From NCBI GenBank assembly GCA_903885795.1, contig CAISJV010000092.1, positions 61,926 to 125,925 on the forward strand: a DNA stretch of 64,000 nt, read 5' to 3'. Origin of the DNA: an uncultured delta proteobacterium (GTDB lineage: Bacteria; Desulfobacterota; Syntrophia; Syntrophales; UBA8958). Made by a program: the position numbers and the translations under genes. The notes under the pieces are model-generated. The model saw only the letters and a list, made by a program, of their open reading frames with translations. It searched no databases and was not told the DNA's origin. The number at the start of each line of letters is the position of its first letter. The stretch's first letter is position 1. Positions 16,873 to 26,347 of the stretch are shown here, in pieces.

Positions 16873-17013
16873 AGCAGGCTCGGATAGCTTGGCGTTCAGA
16901 CCCACACTACGGCATGGGCGTTAAAACAGGACAGGCAACGGAGAAAAACTGTATACTCGAAGGATCGGAAGGAATCGGTCCAGTTAAGTCAATCAATATA
17001 AATAGGTGACAAA

Positions 17014-18852
17014 ATGAGAGAGATTCGCGGAGAGGCGAAGACGATTCGCCAACTTTTGAGTGGGACACACTATGCTATCGACTACTACCAGCGTGAATAC
17101 AAATGGCAGAAAAAACAAGTCCACGAACTTCTTGACGATTTTGGTAATCATTTCCTTGAACATTTCAAGACTACTGATGATCGCTCCGCAGTCGCCGACT
17201 ATGGACATTACTTTTTAGGGTCCATCATCCTTAGCAAGAAGAATGGAAAAGTATTCATTGTTGATGGACAGCAGCGTCTGACCACATTGACATTGCTCTT
17301 GATCTATCTAAGGCACCGAATGCCCGACGATGAAGACAAGGCTACTTTGCAGGAATTGATTTTTTCTAAGGTGCATGGTCGCCGTGCCTTCAATCTTTCG
17401 GTGGATGGACGGACGGCCTGTATGGAGGCTCTGTTCAAGGACGAGGCATTCGATTCTAACGGAGAACCAGAATCAATCCGCAACATGTGCGACCGATACG
17501 CAGACATCCAAAATCTTTTTCCAGACGAAATCGCGGCAGAAGCACTACCGTTGTATGCTGACTGGCTCATCGAGAACGTACATCTTGTTGAAATATCATC
17601 GTATTCCGATGACGACGCCTACGTGATCTTTGAAACGATGAACGATCGCGGACTTTCCCTGTCCCCACTCGATATGCTGAAGGGTTTTCTGCTCGCCAAC
17701 ATTTCAGACGAGAAGGCCCGACTTAGTGCAAACGCAACTTGGAAACGCCAGATTGCCAAACTGGCCGAACTCGGGAAGGACGAAGACGCAGACGCTTTCA
17801 AGTCATGGCTACGTAGCCAGTACGCTGACTCCATCCGCGAGCGAAAGAAGGGCGCACAGCCTATGGATTTCGACCGGCTGGGCACTGAATTCCACCGGTG
17901 GACACATACCAACGAGAAACGCATCGGCCTGCTCAAGGGTAGTGACTTTGCCCGGTTCATCGAAACCAACATGGCGTTCTACACCAATCAATACCTGCGC
18001 CTGCGCCAGGCCGCCAAGCAGTATACCTCGGAACTGCCCACCGTGTACTACATTGCCCGTTACGAGTTCACCCTCCAATATCCTGTCCTGCTGTCGCCTC
18101 TAACGACAGACGACAGTGAACAGACTATTCTACGAAAACTGCGGGTGACTTCTGCGTTCTTAGATATCTGGCTGGCTCGTCGGCTGTGGAACTTCCGGCT
18201 GATCGCATACAGCACTATGCAATACGCCATGTTTCTGGTCATGCGAGACATCCGCCGGTGTACGGTGGAGCAACTTGTAGACAAACTCACGAAACATCTT
18301 GATTCTGTCGAAGAAACATTCTCCAGCAACGACCGCTTGCGGATGCACCAGCAGAACCGATACTTTATCCACCATTTGCTGGCCAGAATCACTGACTTCG
18401 TTGAGGTTGGGTCTGGCCAGCCTTCCCGCTTCGCCGAGTTTGTCGCTGAGGGGAAAGACCGCTACGAGGTCGAGCACATTTGGGCGAATCATCCCGAGAG
18501 GCACAAAGACGAGTTTCAACACCCGGCTGACTTCGACGAGTACCGAAACCGGATCGGCGGCCTGCTGCTGCTCCCAAAGAAGTTCAACGCCAGTTATGGT
18601 GATCTAACCTACGCCAAGAAGTTGCCGCACTACCTAAAACAGAACGGTCCAAACATGCTTGCCCGTTCCTTACACCCGGAAAGTTACACCCACAACCCCG
18701 GCTTTGTAAAGTTCGGTAAACAGACCGGCTTGAAGTTCAAGGCGCACGAGGAGTTCAAGAAGAATGATCTCGATGCGCGGCAAGACCTCTATCGGCGCAT
18801 CGCCGAGGTCGTTTGGAATCCAGAGCGGCTGAAAGAAGAGGCTACATTATGA
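17014..18852 (+). CDS. GmrSD-type (type IV) restriction protein, DUF262-DUF1524 fusion
   Basis: 612 residues. The N-terminal DUF262 (GmrS-like) domain has YYQREYKW (about residue 25) and FIVDGQQRLTTL (about 81-92), the conserved nucleotide-using motif. The C-terminal DUF1524 (GmrD-like, His-Me finger) has EVEHIWANH near residue 485, followed by RNRIGGLLLLPKKFN. Fused GmrSD enzymes cut DNA with modified cytosines and so restrict phages carrying glucosylated or hydroxymethylated bases. SD AGGTGACAAA at the ATG. Both active-site regions look intact. Confidence 0.85.
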   Translation: MREIRGEAKTIRQLLSGTHYAIDYYQREYKWQKKQVHELLDDFGNHFLEHFKTTDDRSAVADYGHYFLGSIILSKKNGKVFIVDGQQRLTTLTLLLIYLRHRMPDDEDKATLQELIFSKVHGRRAFNLSVDGRTACMEALFKDEAFDSNGEPESIRNMCDRYADIQNLFPDEIAAEALPLYADWLIENVHLVEISSYSDDDAYVIFETMNDRGLSLSPLDMLKGFLLANISDEKARLSANATWKRQIAKLAELGKDEDADAFKSWLRSQYADSIRERKKGAQPMDFDRLGTEFHRWTHTNEKRIGLLKGSDFARFIETNMAFYTNQYLRLRQAAKQYTSELPTVYYIARYEFTLQYPVLLSPLTTDDSEQTILRKLRVTSAFLDIWLARRLWNFRLIAYSTMQYAMFLVMRDIRRCTVEQLVDKLTKHLDSVEETFSSNDRLRMHQQNRYFIHHLLARITDFVEVGSGQPSRFAEFVAEGKDRYEVEHIWANHPERHKDEFQHPADFDEYRNRIGGLLLLPKKFNASYGDLTYAKKLPHYLKQNGPNMLARSLHPESYTHNPGFVKFGKQTGLKFKAHEEFKKNDLDARQDLYRRIAEVVWNPERLKEEATL

Positions 18853-18856
18853 TGGA

Positions 18857-19057
18857 TTGTGGAGTATGCCGTGTAAAACGTATGACTTGTCGGTTATCCC
18901 TGGCTACATGATGTACACCCGACTCTGCCAACTGCCGATCGTGAAAGATCACTTCTGCGCATTTCGGAAGGAAAGCCGCTACAAAAACACCTTCGCACAA
19001 ATTGACGACTTCAATAAACTATTCTCGATGATTTCTTGCCATGATGGAGGCCATTGA
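18857..19057 (+). CDS. Doubtful small ORF after the GmrSD gene
   Basis: A 66-codon frame opening with TTG (or an ATG at 18866) four bases after the upstream stop. The composition is plausible (cysteines, tyrosines, charged end), but no SD or family supports it. Confidence 0.2.
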   Translation: MWSMPCKTYDLSVIPGYMMYTRLCQLPIVKDHFCAFRKESRYKNTFAQIDDFNKLFSMISCHDGGH

Positions 19058-19203
19058 TAAGTAGGTGGCAGCAGTTTTCGACATACACCTGTTTTCCTTG
19101 ATAAATTATCGATGATTACCAAAAGGAAGCATTATGTAAAGCTCGCAAAAAATCTCACGACATCAGTACCCTCCGTGCCCGGACGGACATGAGGCTGTCG
19201 CCA

Positions 19204-19377
19204 TCAACCCGAAGGCTCGTTTAGTTTCGCCTCCTGGATCAAGCCGCAGTCCGGGAGCCGGCAGAACCACTGCATCCTTGCATGTTTTGGTAGGATCACG
19301 TGAACGGGCTGCCCGCAGGACCTGCAAGCGATGGGTTCGTGGGTGCTGTGGTCTTCCTCTTGTTTCTTGACTGCCAT
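19204..19377 (-). CDS. Small zinc-ribbon protein overlapping topoisomerase 3' end (57 aa)
   Basis: This minus-strand frame starts with ATG at 19377 inside the topoisomerase gene, in a different frame, and runs past its stop. It carries CRSC (C18, C21) and FCRLPDC (C39, C44), a four-cysteine zinc ribbon similar in kind to those at the end of topoisomerase III. There is no strong SD, so translation may be coupled. It may be a separate protein, or the last zinc finger of the topoisomerase shifted out of frame. Confidence 0.45.
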   Translation of the reverse strand: MAVKKQEEDHSTHEPIACRSCGQPVHVILPKHARMQWFCRLPDCGLIQEAKLNEPSG

Positions 19378-21488
19378 CTATTACACTGAGCGCAGACCTT
19401 TCCACCGTTACGGGTAGTTCGGACTGGTCCCCGGCAGAACATGCAAATCTTCAGCGCTTTCCCTTCGGCATCTGAATCAAATGATACTTTGCAAGCTGGA
19501 TTTGCGGAAGCGGCGCACTTCACGTAGTAACGACCTTCCCAGTTCCGGAGACACAGGCTCGATCCACACTTCGGGCAGGTTCCCACCACTGTGCCGAACA
19601 CACGCCCGGTGGCGCCTTGTGGGGCCTGCTGTTTGATCTGCCCCACCAGTTCCGTCACGAAGATCCGGATGCCGCTCATGAACTCATCCCGTTTAGCTTC
19701 GCCCCGGCGGATTCGCTCCAGGCGTGCCTCCCATTCGCCGGTCATCTGGGGGCTTTTCAGGGTCTCGGCCCGGATGGATTGGATCAACTCGATCCCCTTG
19801 GCCGTTGGCTGCAGGATGTTGCGGGTGCGCTCTACGAAATCGCGCTTCAGCAGCGTTTCGATGATATTGGCCCTGGTGGCGGGTGTCCCCAGGCCGCAGT
19901 CCTTCATGGCGCCCTTCAGTTCTTCATCGTCCAGTTCCTTTCCAGCGCTCTGCATAGCGCCCAGCAGGTCCCCTTCGGTCAGACGCTTGGGGGGTGAGGT
20001 CTTGCCTGCCCTGGGAAAGAGGTCCTTCGTATCCACGGCTTCTTCCTTAACGACGGAAGGCAGGAGACCGGAGTCCTCGTCCTCTTCAATCTCGTCCTCT
20101 TCTACGTTCTTTACCTTCGCTTTTTCTTTTTTCGGTCGGCCATGGGGTGGGTCAACGGCGGACCATCCCAATTCCTTCAAAACTGTGCCGGTGGTCTTGA
20201 AAGTCTCCTTTTCTATCTTCGTGACGATGGTGGTCTTGCCTTCGACGCGGTCGGGGAAGTACGCGGCCAGAAAGCGGCGTGCGATCAGCTCGTAGACCTT
20301 CAGCCGGTCACCCTGGAGATTATTTGCGGGATTCTCCGTAGGTGTCAGCGCTGCGTGATCTTCCACCTCCTTGTCGTTCACGAAGCGCTTATCGAGCTTC
20401 ACTGGCCAGCGTTTCCGAAGCTCCCCGACGAAGGGCTGCAACTCTGCGAGCTGCCCCTGAGCGATGGCCTTGATCCAGCCCGCTGCCTTCTGTGCGTCCG
20501 CTTCCGTCAGGTACCTGGAGTTCGTGCGCGGGTAGCTGATGAGCTTCGACTCATAGAGCTCCTGCGCCACTTCCAGGGTGTGCTCTGCCGTGAATCCGAA
20601 GCGCTTGTTGGCCTCTTTCTGAAGATTGGTAAGGTCGTACAGCAGCTCGGGCTTTTTCTTTTCCGTCCGGGAGGTGACCGAGGCAACGTTGCCGGGTAGG
20701 CCGGATAGCTTGTTCGCAATGGCCTTCGCGTCCTCTTCATTGTCAAACCGATCCTGATCCTTCCCATCCTGTTTGCGAAACCATTTGCCTCTGTAAGTTC
20801 CACCCTTGGCTTGAAAGGTAGCCCATAAGGTCCAGAAGTCCTTCGGCACAAAGTCGGTGATTTCCAGTTCGCGATTAACGAGGAGCGCCAACGTTGGTGT
20901 CTGTACGCGGCCGATGGAGTATACCCCGTCTCCTCCGGCTCGGCGCATGACCAGCGTCTGGGCTCGTGTGCAGTTGATGCCGACAAGCCAATCCGACTCC
21001 TGCCGACTACGCGCCGCATCCCGCAGGCCGCGGTAAGCCTCGCCCGGCTTCATCCGGGCATAGGCGTCCCGGATGGCGTTATCCGTGAGGCTCGATGTCC
21101 AGAATCTCTGTACTGGTTTGTTGCATCCCGATAAGCGATAGACCAGATCAAATATGAGCTCGCCTTCGCGACCGGCGTCCGTTGCATTCACGACATCCAC
21201 CACATCGTCACGGGTCATGAGTTTTGCCACCACCTCGTATTGATCCCTGGTGGCCTCAATGGGGGAGTAAAGGAACGGTTCAGGGAAAAAAGGCACCGTA
21301 TCCAGCCGCCACGTTTTGAGATCGGGATTGTATCCCTCCGGACCCATAGCCTGCACCAGATGGCCAACACACCACGTGACGATGACATCGGCGCCCTGGA
21401 TGAAGTTGCGCCCCGTACCCTGAATGCCCAGGGCCGCCGCGATGGCACGGCCCATGCTGGGTTTTTCACTGATGATGATACGGGTCAT
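19296..21488 (-). CDS. topB: DNA topoisomerase III (type IA)
   Basis: 730 residues. The N-terminal TOPRIM domain has IIISEKPSMGRAIA and the DAGREGELIF acidic motif (about 104-113). The central domain has SIGRVQTPTLAL and the catalytic tyrosine in ISYPRTNSRYL (about residue 318). An acidic/Lys-rich insert lies near 455-480 and two zinc ribbons at the C-terminus (CPKCGSSLC; CMFCRGP...CAQC). Type IA enzymes of this form are typical of plasmids and conjugative elements and resolve linked DNA during replication or transfer. It is divergent from the plus-strand backbone genes. Confidence 0.9.
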   Translation of the reverse strand: MTRIIISEKPSMGRAIAAALGIQGTGRNFIQGADVIVTWCVGHLVQAMGPEGYNPDLKTWRLDTVPFFPEPFLYSPIEATRDQYEVVAKLMTRDDVVDVVNATDAGREGELIFDLVYRLSGCNKPVQRFWTSSLTDNAIRDAYARMKPGEAYRGLRDAARSRQESDWLVGINCTRAQTLVMRRAGGDGVYSIGRVQTPTLALLVNRELEITDFVPKDFWTLWATFQAKGGTYRGKWFRKQDGKDQDRFDNEEDAKAIANKLSGLPGNVASVTSRTEKKKPELLYDLTNLQKEANKRFGFTAEHTLEVAQELYESKLISYPRTNSRYLTEADAQKAAGWIKAIAQGQLAELQPFVGELRKRWPVKLDKRFVNDKEVEDHAALTPTENPANNLQGDRLKVYELIARRFLAAYFPDRVEGKTTIVTKIEKETFKTTGTVLKELGWSAVDPPHGRPKKEKAKVKNVEEDEIEEDEDSGLLPSVVKEEAVDTKDLFPRAGKTSPPKRLTEGDLLGAMQSAGKELDDEELKGAMKDCGLGTPATRANIIETLLKRDFVERTRNILQPTAKGIELIQSIRAETLKSPQMTGEWEARLERIRRGEAKRDEFMSGIRIFVTELVGQIKQQAPQGATGRVFGTVVGTCPKCGSSLCLRNWEGRYYVKCAASANPACKVSFDSDAEGKALKICMFCRGPVRTTRNGGKVCAQCNRWQSRNKRKTTAPTNPSLAGPAGSPFT

Positions 21489-21546
21489 GGAGTTTCTTTT
21501 TTGATTTTGATTAGAGTAACCAGGTTCCTTACGATACGGCAGGCTA

Positions 21547-21645
21547 TCACTTACCGGGTTTCTTATCTGCTGGAGCTTTCTTGACTGGTTCCGCTTTCTT
21601 CGGTTTCTTTGATTCCTTTTTCTTATTGTCCTTGTTTCCTCCCAT
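21547..21645 (-). CDS. Lysine-rich small protein (32 aa)
   Basis: ATG at 21645 directly follows AAAGGAGGGGAAAA, a near-ideal SD. The 32-residue product MGGNKDNKKKESKKPKK... is almost entirely Lys, Pro, Ala and acidic residues. Probably binds nucleic acid or is intrinsically disordered. It lies 58 bp upstream of topB on the same strand. The longer frame to 21837 is not supported. Confidence 0.6.
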   Translation of the reverse strand: MGGNKDNKKKESKKPKKAEPVKKAPADKKPGK

Positions 21646-21905
21646 TTTTTCCCCTCCTTTCTTTATAGTCGTAGTCAACAACAACGCATATATCAAGGGT
21701 TCATAGAACATATTACGCATCGCTTTGCAAAGCTTTTGTAGAGATTGAATCCTGATTACCGTCTTGGATAACCGCTTAAAAATACTTTGCCACATTGTGA
21801 CAGGTTGTGCCACACAATGCCTGGCGTACCTGGACATTCCCTATCATAAGCCTTTATTATTGCTCCCAAAAAGAGTCCCCGCCAGGGGGAACAAAAGGAG
21901 CAAAA

Positions 21906-23051
21906 ATGGCGTCGGCAACAACGAAAATCACAAGCAAAGAATCAAAACAAGTCAGTGGCAAGGCAAAGTGGACGTTCATGGTCTTCATGGCCGGCGACAA
22001 CAATCTGGATGTGGCGGCGCTCAGGGACATCACGGAGATGTCGCAAGCCGGGTCAACGGCGGAAGTCAATATCATTGCCCAGCTCGACCGGGCAGGCGCC
22101 AATCCAACACAGAGATTTAAAATCACCAAGGGTGGCGGTTACAAGAAGGACGTCATCGCCACACTCCCGGAAACCAACACCGGAGATCCCGTCGTTCTTG
22201 CCGATTTTCTCAAGTGGGCGGTCAAAGATTACCCCGCCGAGCATTATTTCCTTGTTTTATGGAACCACGGCTCCGGCTGGTGGGAGGATGAAAGAAAGAA
22301 AAAGGGCATTGCCTACGACGATTCCGACAACGATTACCTGAACAACGTGGAACTTACCTCAGTCCTGGAAACCTTCATGCAGGTAACGGGCGAGAAAGTT
22401 GATATCCTCGGCATGGACGCCTGCCTCATGACAATGGTGGAAGTGGCGTATCAGCTCCAGGATAACGTTCAATTCATCGTCGGCTCCGAGATCGAGGAAC
22501 CCTTCGAGGGCTGGCCTTACCACACCATTTTGAAATACCTGACCCAGCACCCCAAGGTAACGCCTTCCGTCCTGGCAGTCGAGACCGCCAAGCTCTACGT
22601 AAAGAGCTACGCCAACACCACTGAGGACGTTACTCAATCAGTTATCGCCACGGCAAAGCTCGATCCGATCACTTTAAAGTTGAATGAACTGGTCAAGCTG
22701 CTACTCGATCCCGCCCTGGCGAAAGCCGCACAGAGCGCCGTTGCTGCCGCATGGCGGGTGACGCCCAAGTTCTATAACAACATGTATCTTGACCTCTACC
22801 GCTTTGCCGCGAACCTCCAGAAGAAGGCAACAGGAGAAGTAAGGCTAAAGGCGGGCGAACTGTTGCGTACCCTTGTGGTCAGCGCAAAAAACTCAATCAT
22901 TTACAGCGGAAAGCACGGGAAATTTGCCAAAGACATGAAAGGCCTTGCCATCTACTTCCCCCCGGCCAATGTCAACACGGCGTATTACGACCTGCACTTC
23001 TCCAGGGATTGCCAGTGGGCTGAATACCTGAAGACCTACTGTAACCAATAA
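21906..23051 (+). CDS. C11 family (clostripain-like) cysteine peptidase
   Basis: Start at 21906 chosen for AAAAGGAGCAAAA; 381 residues. The clostripain fold is marked by MVFMAGDNNLD near the N-terminus, the catalytic histidine in LWNHGSGW (about residue 120) and the catalytic cysteine in GMDACLM (about 171). Family enzymes cleave after arginine or lysine. No signal peptide is present, so it is either cytoplasmic or exported in another way. It heads the plus-strand backbone genes. The next two encode secreted cysteine-rich proteins that could be substrates, which is inference from position only. Confidence 0.85.
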   Translation: MASATTKITSKESKQVSGKAKWTFMVFMAGDNNLDVAALRDITEMSQAGSTAEVNIIAQLDRAGANPTQRFKITKGGGYKKDVIATLPETNTGDPVVLADFLKWAVKDYPAEHYFLVLWNHGSGWWEDERKKKGIAYDDSDNDYLNNVELTSVLETFMQVTGEKVDILGMDACLMTMVEVAYQLQDNVQFIVGSEIEEPFEGWPYHTILKYLTQHPKVTPSVLAVETAKLYVKSYANTTEDVTQSVIATAKLDPITLKLNELVKLLLDPALAKAAQSAVAAAWRVTPKFYNNMYLDLYRFAANLQKKATGEVRLKAGELLRTLVVSAKNSIIYSGKHGKFAKDMKGLAIYFPPANVNTAYYDLHFSRDCQWAEYLKTYCNQ

Positions 23052-23080
23052 CCATGAACCCTAAAGGAGGCGTTACGAGC

Positions 23081-24133
23081 ATGAGAAAGACGACAATTGC
23101 AATACTGACGTTTGCCCTGATCCTTACGATATCAACGGCATTCGGGGAATCAAAAACACAAAAGGAGCTAACGGCGCAGAAGATCAAGCGTATTCAGGGG
23201 CAATGCACCTATCATGGCGGCTTAAACAAGGAAACCGGGATGTGTAAGGATGGAAGCGATCCTTATGCAGACCCGCCCGGAACCCCGGCGCCCAAAGGCG
23301 GCGGATGCGCCTATCATGGTGGGTACAGACCGGGGAATGATAGTTTTTGCGCCGATGGAACCAGGCCGAATGTCGGCGATCCTCCTTTGGGAAAGCCAGT
23401 CCCGAAAGAGTTGAGGGATGATCTTCAAAAAAACGAAAATGAGCTTGATACCTATATCGAGAAGGCTTGCGCAGATGAAGATGACAAAGACGAATGCAAG
23501 GCAAGCGCTATGAAGGAGGATCAGGGGCCGGAGTTACAGAAGAAGGCGGATGAGGCTTGCAGGCGCATTCAGAAGTACGATCCGAATTACTTTTGTTATG
23601 TCACACCGCCTGAAACGGCACCGACTGACCCGACCACCGGGGGATCGGGATCTTCTGGGGCATCGAGTTCCGGAGCTTCCGGTGGATCGGGTTCAGGAGG
23701 TTCCAGCACCGCCAGCGATAAGCCTAAGCCACCCGCGAAACCGCCTACCCCAAAGCAGCAGGCGGCGGCAGCGGCGGCATACAAGAAGGCAATGGCAGCA
23801 AAGTGCAAAGCGGCAACCAGCGCATTAGCCAAGACAGAGAAAAGCCCGGATTGGAAAAAGATTCAGGCGTCACCTTCGTTTGGCAAAAGCTACGCCGATT
23901 GCGCGACTGTAACTGATCCGAAGTGGGAAGCTGCGCTTTCAAAGAAATGTGATCAATTCGTAACGGTTGATACAGCGAAGTATGAAGCTTGCGAGGCGAA
24001 GCTTGCAAAGACGTGGAAAGGCGGCGTGAACACGCCCGACACTTGCAGGACGGTGTTCACGGAGACGGAATATTGGCAGAAAACAATAGCAACGGCAGAA
24101 AAGGCAAAGAAGGACGCATGTTTCGAAAAGTGA
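23081..24133 (+). CDS. Secreted protein with two C-x-YHGG-C motifs (350 aa)
   Basis: Start at 23081 chosen for AAAGGAGGCGTTACGAGC. A signal peptide covers residues 1-21. Two repeats follow: C42-TYHGG...C55-KDG and C76-AYHGG...C90-ADG, resembling the DUF3761-type HGG motif. A Gly/Ser-rich linker (about 187-225) and a Pro/Ala segment separate these from a C-terminal cysteine- and lysine-rich domain with pairs of spaced cysteines. Function unknown; exported to the periplasm or beyond. The downstream paralogue overlaps its 3' end. Confidence 0.6.
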   Translation: MRKTTIAILTFALILTISTAFGESKTQKELTAQKIKRIQGQCTYHGGLNKETGMCKDGSDPYADPPGTPAPKGGGCAYHGGYRPGNDSFCADGTRPNVGDPPLGKPVPKELRDDLQKNENELDTYIEKACADEDDKDECKASAMKEDQGPELQKKADEACRRIQKYDPNYFCYVTPPETAPTDPTTGGSGSSGASSSGASGGSGSGGSSTASDKPKPPAKPPTPKQQAAAAAAYKKAMAAKCKAATSALAKTEKSPDWKKIQASPSFGKSYADCATVTDPKWEAALSKKCDQFVTVDTAKYEACEAKLAKTWKGGVNTPDTCRTVFTETEYWQKTIATAEKAKKDACFEK

Positions 24134-24753
24134 GCATTGTAGCGATGGCAGTAGCGATGATCTTCACCGCGTCGGTTGCATTCTGCGGAACAGATGCAAC
24201 TGGGGAAAGCGATGCGGTGAAGATCACCTGTTCCCAAAGGCTATGGGATTCCAACTTGCCTGCCTGGTACGTGAAAAACGAGGTCACCCGCACCCAGGGG
24301 TTATGTTCCCATCATGGCGGGTACAACGCAGCAACCAAAAAGTGCAAGGACGGAACTACCCCGGCAGAAAACGCAGCGGCGGCGATTGCCGCGGAAGAGG
24401 CGGCCAAGGCCAAACAGGCGGCGGCGATAAAGGCACGGAAATGTAAATCGACCACAGCCGCTTACGACAAGCTCGTAAACGACTCAAAATGGAAACAGGT
24501 CCAGGCCGATCCTTACGGCGGCAAAGACGCGACGTACTGCAAGGCAGAATTGATAGAAAAATCAATGGTTGAACAGGATACCAAGTGCGAGCCACTCAAG
24601 GTTCCCGCGAAAATTCAGACCTGCAAAAACAAGATTACGACGGCGTACAGGCCGAAGCTGGCCAATTGTGATCTGTTGGTATTGTGGGCAACGGGCTGGT
24701 CGAAGAAAGTAGAAGATGCCGAAAATGCAAGGGATACTGCTTGCAGCGAATAA
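24118..24753 (+). CDS. Secreted paralogue with one C-x-HHGG-C motif (211 aa)
   Basis: ATG at 24118 lies inside the 3' end of the gene above and follows GAAGGACGC. A signal peptide covers about residues 1-22, then one motif C63-SHHGG...C76-KDG. An Ala/Lys-rich helix follows, and a C-terminal cysteine domain like that of its neighbour (both contain KC-K-x-TxAxxK and a late KxxC). It is clearly a shorter paralogue from duplication. Overlapping translation suggests a stoichiometric pair. Confidence 0.6.
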   Translation: MFRKVSIVAMAVAMIFTASVAFCGTDATGESDAVKITCSQRLWDSNLPAWYVKNEVTRTQGLCSHHGGYNAATKKCKDGTTPAENAAAAIAAEEAAKAKQAAAIKARKCKSTTAAYDKLVNDSKWKQVQADPYGGKDATYCKAELIEKSMVEQDTKCEPLKVPAKIQTCKNKITTAYRPKLANCDLLVLWATGWSKKVEDAENARDTACSE

Positions 24754-24787
24754 AATTCATTCGGGAAACAACAGCCGGAAGGTATTT

Positions 24788-26347
24788 ATGAACAAAAAAC
24801 GCATTCTCATTGTAAACTGCTTCTCTAACGAATGGCGGATTCCTTTCTTCCAATCAGGGAGTTTCTCGCCTGCCATGGCGCCGACTTTCCTGGCTGGTCT
24901 TTTCTCACCGGACCTTTGCGACATTAGGCTTTACAACGAACAGTCAAGCGGCCCGCTGAGAGATGAAGAACTTCTGGCATGGCCGGATATGCTGGTCCTC
25001 ACCGGCCTTAACACCGCCTTTGACAGAATGCTTCACCTGACGGCCTACGCCCGGACGCAAAACAGCAAGGTCATTGTCGTTGCCGGCGGTTCGGCCATTC
25101 GCGCCCTGTTTCACTATGCACAGGCATATTTCGACTATTGCTGTGACGGTGACATCGAACAGATGCAATACGTCATCGAAGACGCCTTTGGGAAACAATA
25201 CGTATCGGAACAGTTCCTGAGAGACGGCTGGGCCATACCACGATATGATCTGCTCTCCGGAAACTGGACAAAGAATTTCGGTTACGTTGAATCAAGCAGA
25301 AATTGCTATCATCGATGCAGCTTCTGCACGACAACCGCCGAGAAAACTCGCTATCGATCCTACGACCTGGAATATCTGAAACAGCAGATCCTGGCGCTGG
25401 GCAAGAAGAAGGCCCTTATCTTTATCGACAACAATTTCAGCAGTTTCGATAAACAGTTTATTTCGGATCGGTTTGCACTGCTCAAGGAATTAAGGCAACA
25501 TGGTTATTTCACGCGCTGGGCTGCCTCTGTTTCAGCAGATTTCTTCCTCAATGACGAAAACATCTCGCAAGCGCGGGAAACCGGATGCATGGCCTTGTTT
25601 ACCGGCCTTGAAACCTTTGACCGCCAGAGCCTGATCAATTTCAATAAACACCAGAATACCATCCAATCCCAGGTGGAGATGATCCGCAAATGTCTCACCG
25701 CGGGTATCATGTTCTACTATGGCATAGTCTTCGATATTGCCAATCGCGCTGTTGCCAACCTTCACGACGAGATTGACTACATCGTAGATACCCCGGCCAT
25801 TACGCTGCCGTGCTACATGACACTGGCTATCCCCATTCTCGGTACGCCTTTTTTTCAGGAATGCCTGGAAAAGCATCTGATTCTACCCAATGTCAAGATT
25901 CGTGATCTGGACGCTTTTACCATCACCCTGAAGCCCCAAGACCCTCATTCGGAAGTAGCCGCCTTTGCAAAAAACCTTTCGCGACTCGGAGGTTACAGAG
26001 GAAGAGTAATCAATCACGCAAGATATTTTTTCGCCGAGTATCGGAAAGAAATACCTCCCCGCACGATGATGATGGCTTTGTATAACAGCTGGCAATTATG
26101 CGCGCCGTGGCCGGCGGCAATCAGATTATCGGAAGCAGGAAGCCTTGCCAATAAAAATCTACGGCCTGGCAAGCGAACCTTTATCGGCCCGACGGAAGCA
26201 CCGGATTATTTGTACACACCGACGATGCCCATTGATCCTCGGTACCGGCACTATTTTAACCCGACCATGCTTACGGACAGTGAGGGAAACCTCTCAGAGG
26301 CCCTACGACAAGACTTATCACCAACAAACAGGAGACTCTACACATGA
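24788..26347 (+). CDS. B12-binding-domain radical SAM protein (519 aa)
   Basis: Start at 24788 with GGAAGG upstream. The N-terminal half (to about residue 150) has the Rossmann-like layout of B12-binding domains (ILIVNCFSNEW; IVVAGGSA). C173-x3-C177-x2-C180 (CYHRCSFC) binds the [4Fe-4S] cluster, and a TIM-barrel continues with FIDNNFSSFD. Such enzymes perform radical methylations, rearrangements or thioether chemistry; the substrate is unknown. Its stop overlaps the start of the lytic transglycosylase (ATGA). The setting among element backbone genes is unusual for this class. Confidence 0.8.
   Translation: MNKKRILIVNCFSNEWRIPFFQSGSFSPAMAPTFLAGLFSPDLCDIRLYNEQSSGPLRDEELLAWPDMLVLTGLNTAFDRMLHLTAYARTQNSKVIVVAGGSAIRALFHYAQAYFDYCCDGDIEQMQYVIEDAFGKQYVSEQFLRDGWAIPRYDLLSGNWTKNFGYVESSRNCYHRCSFCTTTAEKTRYRSYDLEYLKQQILALGKKKALIFIDNNFSSFDKQFISDRFALLKELRQHGYFTRWAASVSADFFLNDENISQARETGCMALFTGLETFDRQSLINFNKHQNTIQSQVEMIRKCLTAGIMFYYGIVFDIANRAVANLHDEIDYIVDTPAITLPCYMTLAIPILGTPFFQECLEKHLILPNVKIRDLDAFTITLKPQDPHSEVAAFAKNLSRLGGYRGRVINHARYFFAEYRKEIPPRTMMMALYNSWQLCAPWPAAIRLSEAGSLANKNLRPGKRTFIGPTEAPDYLYTPTMPIDPRYRHYFNPTMLTDSEGNLSEALRQDLSPTNRRLYT

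Noticed and set aside
19591..20699. Two long plus-strand frames opposite topB
   Set aside because: Both are antisense shadows of a conserved topoisomerase gene with high GC codon positions.
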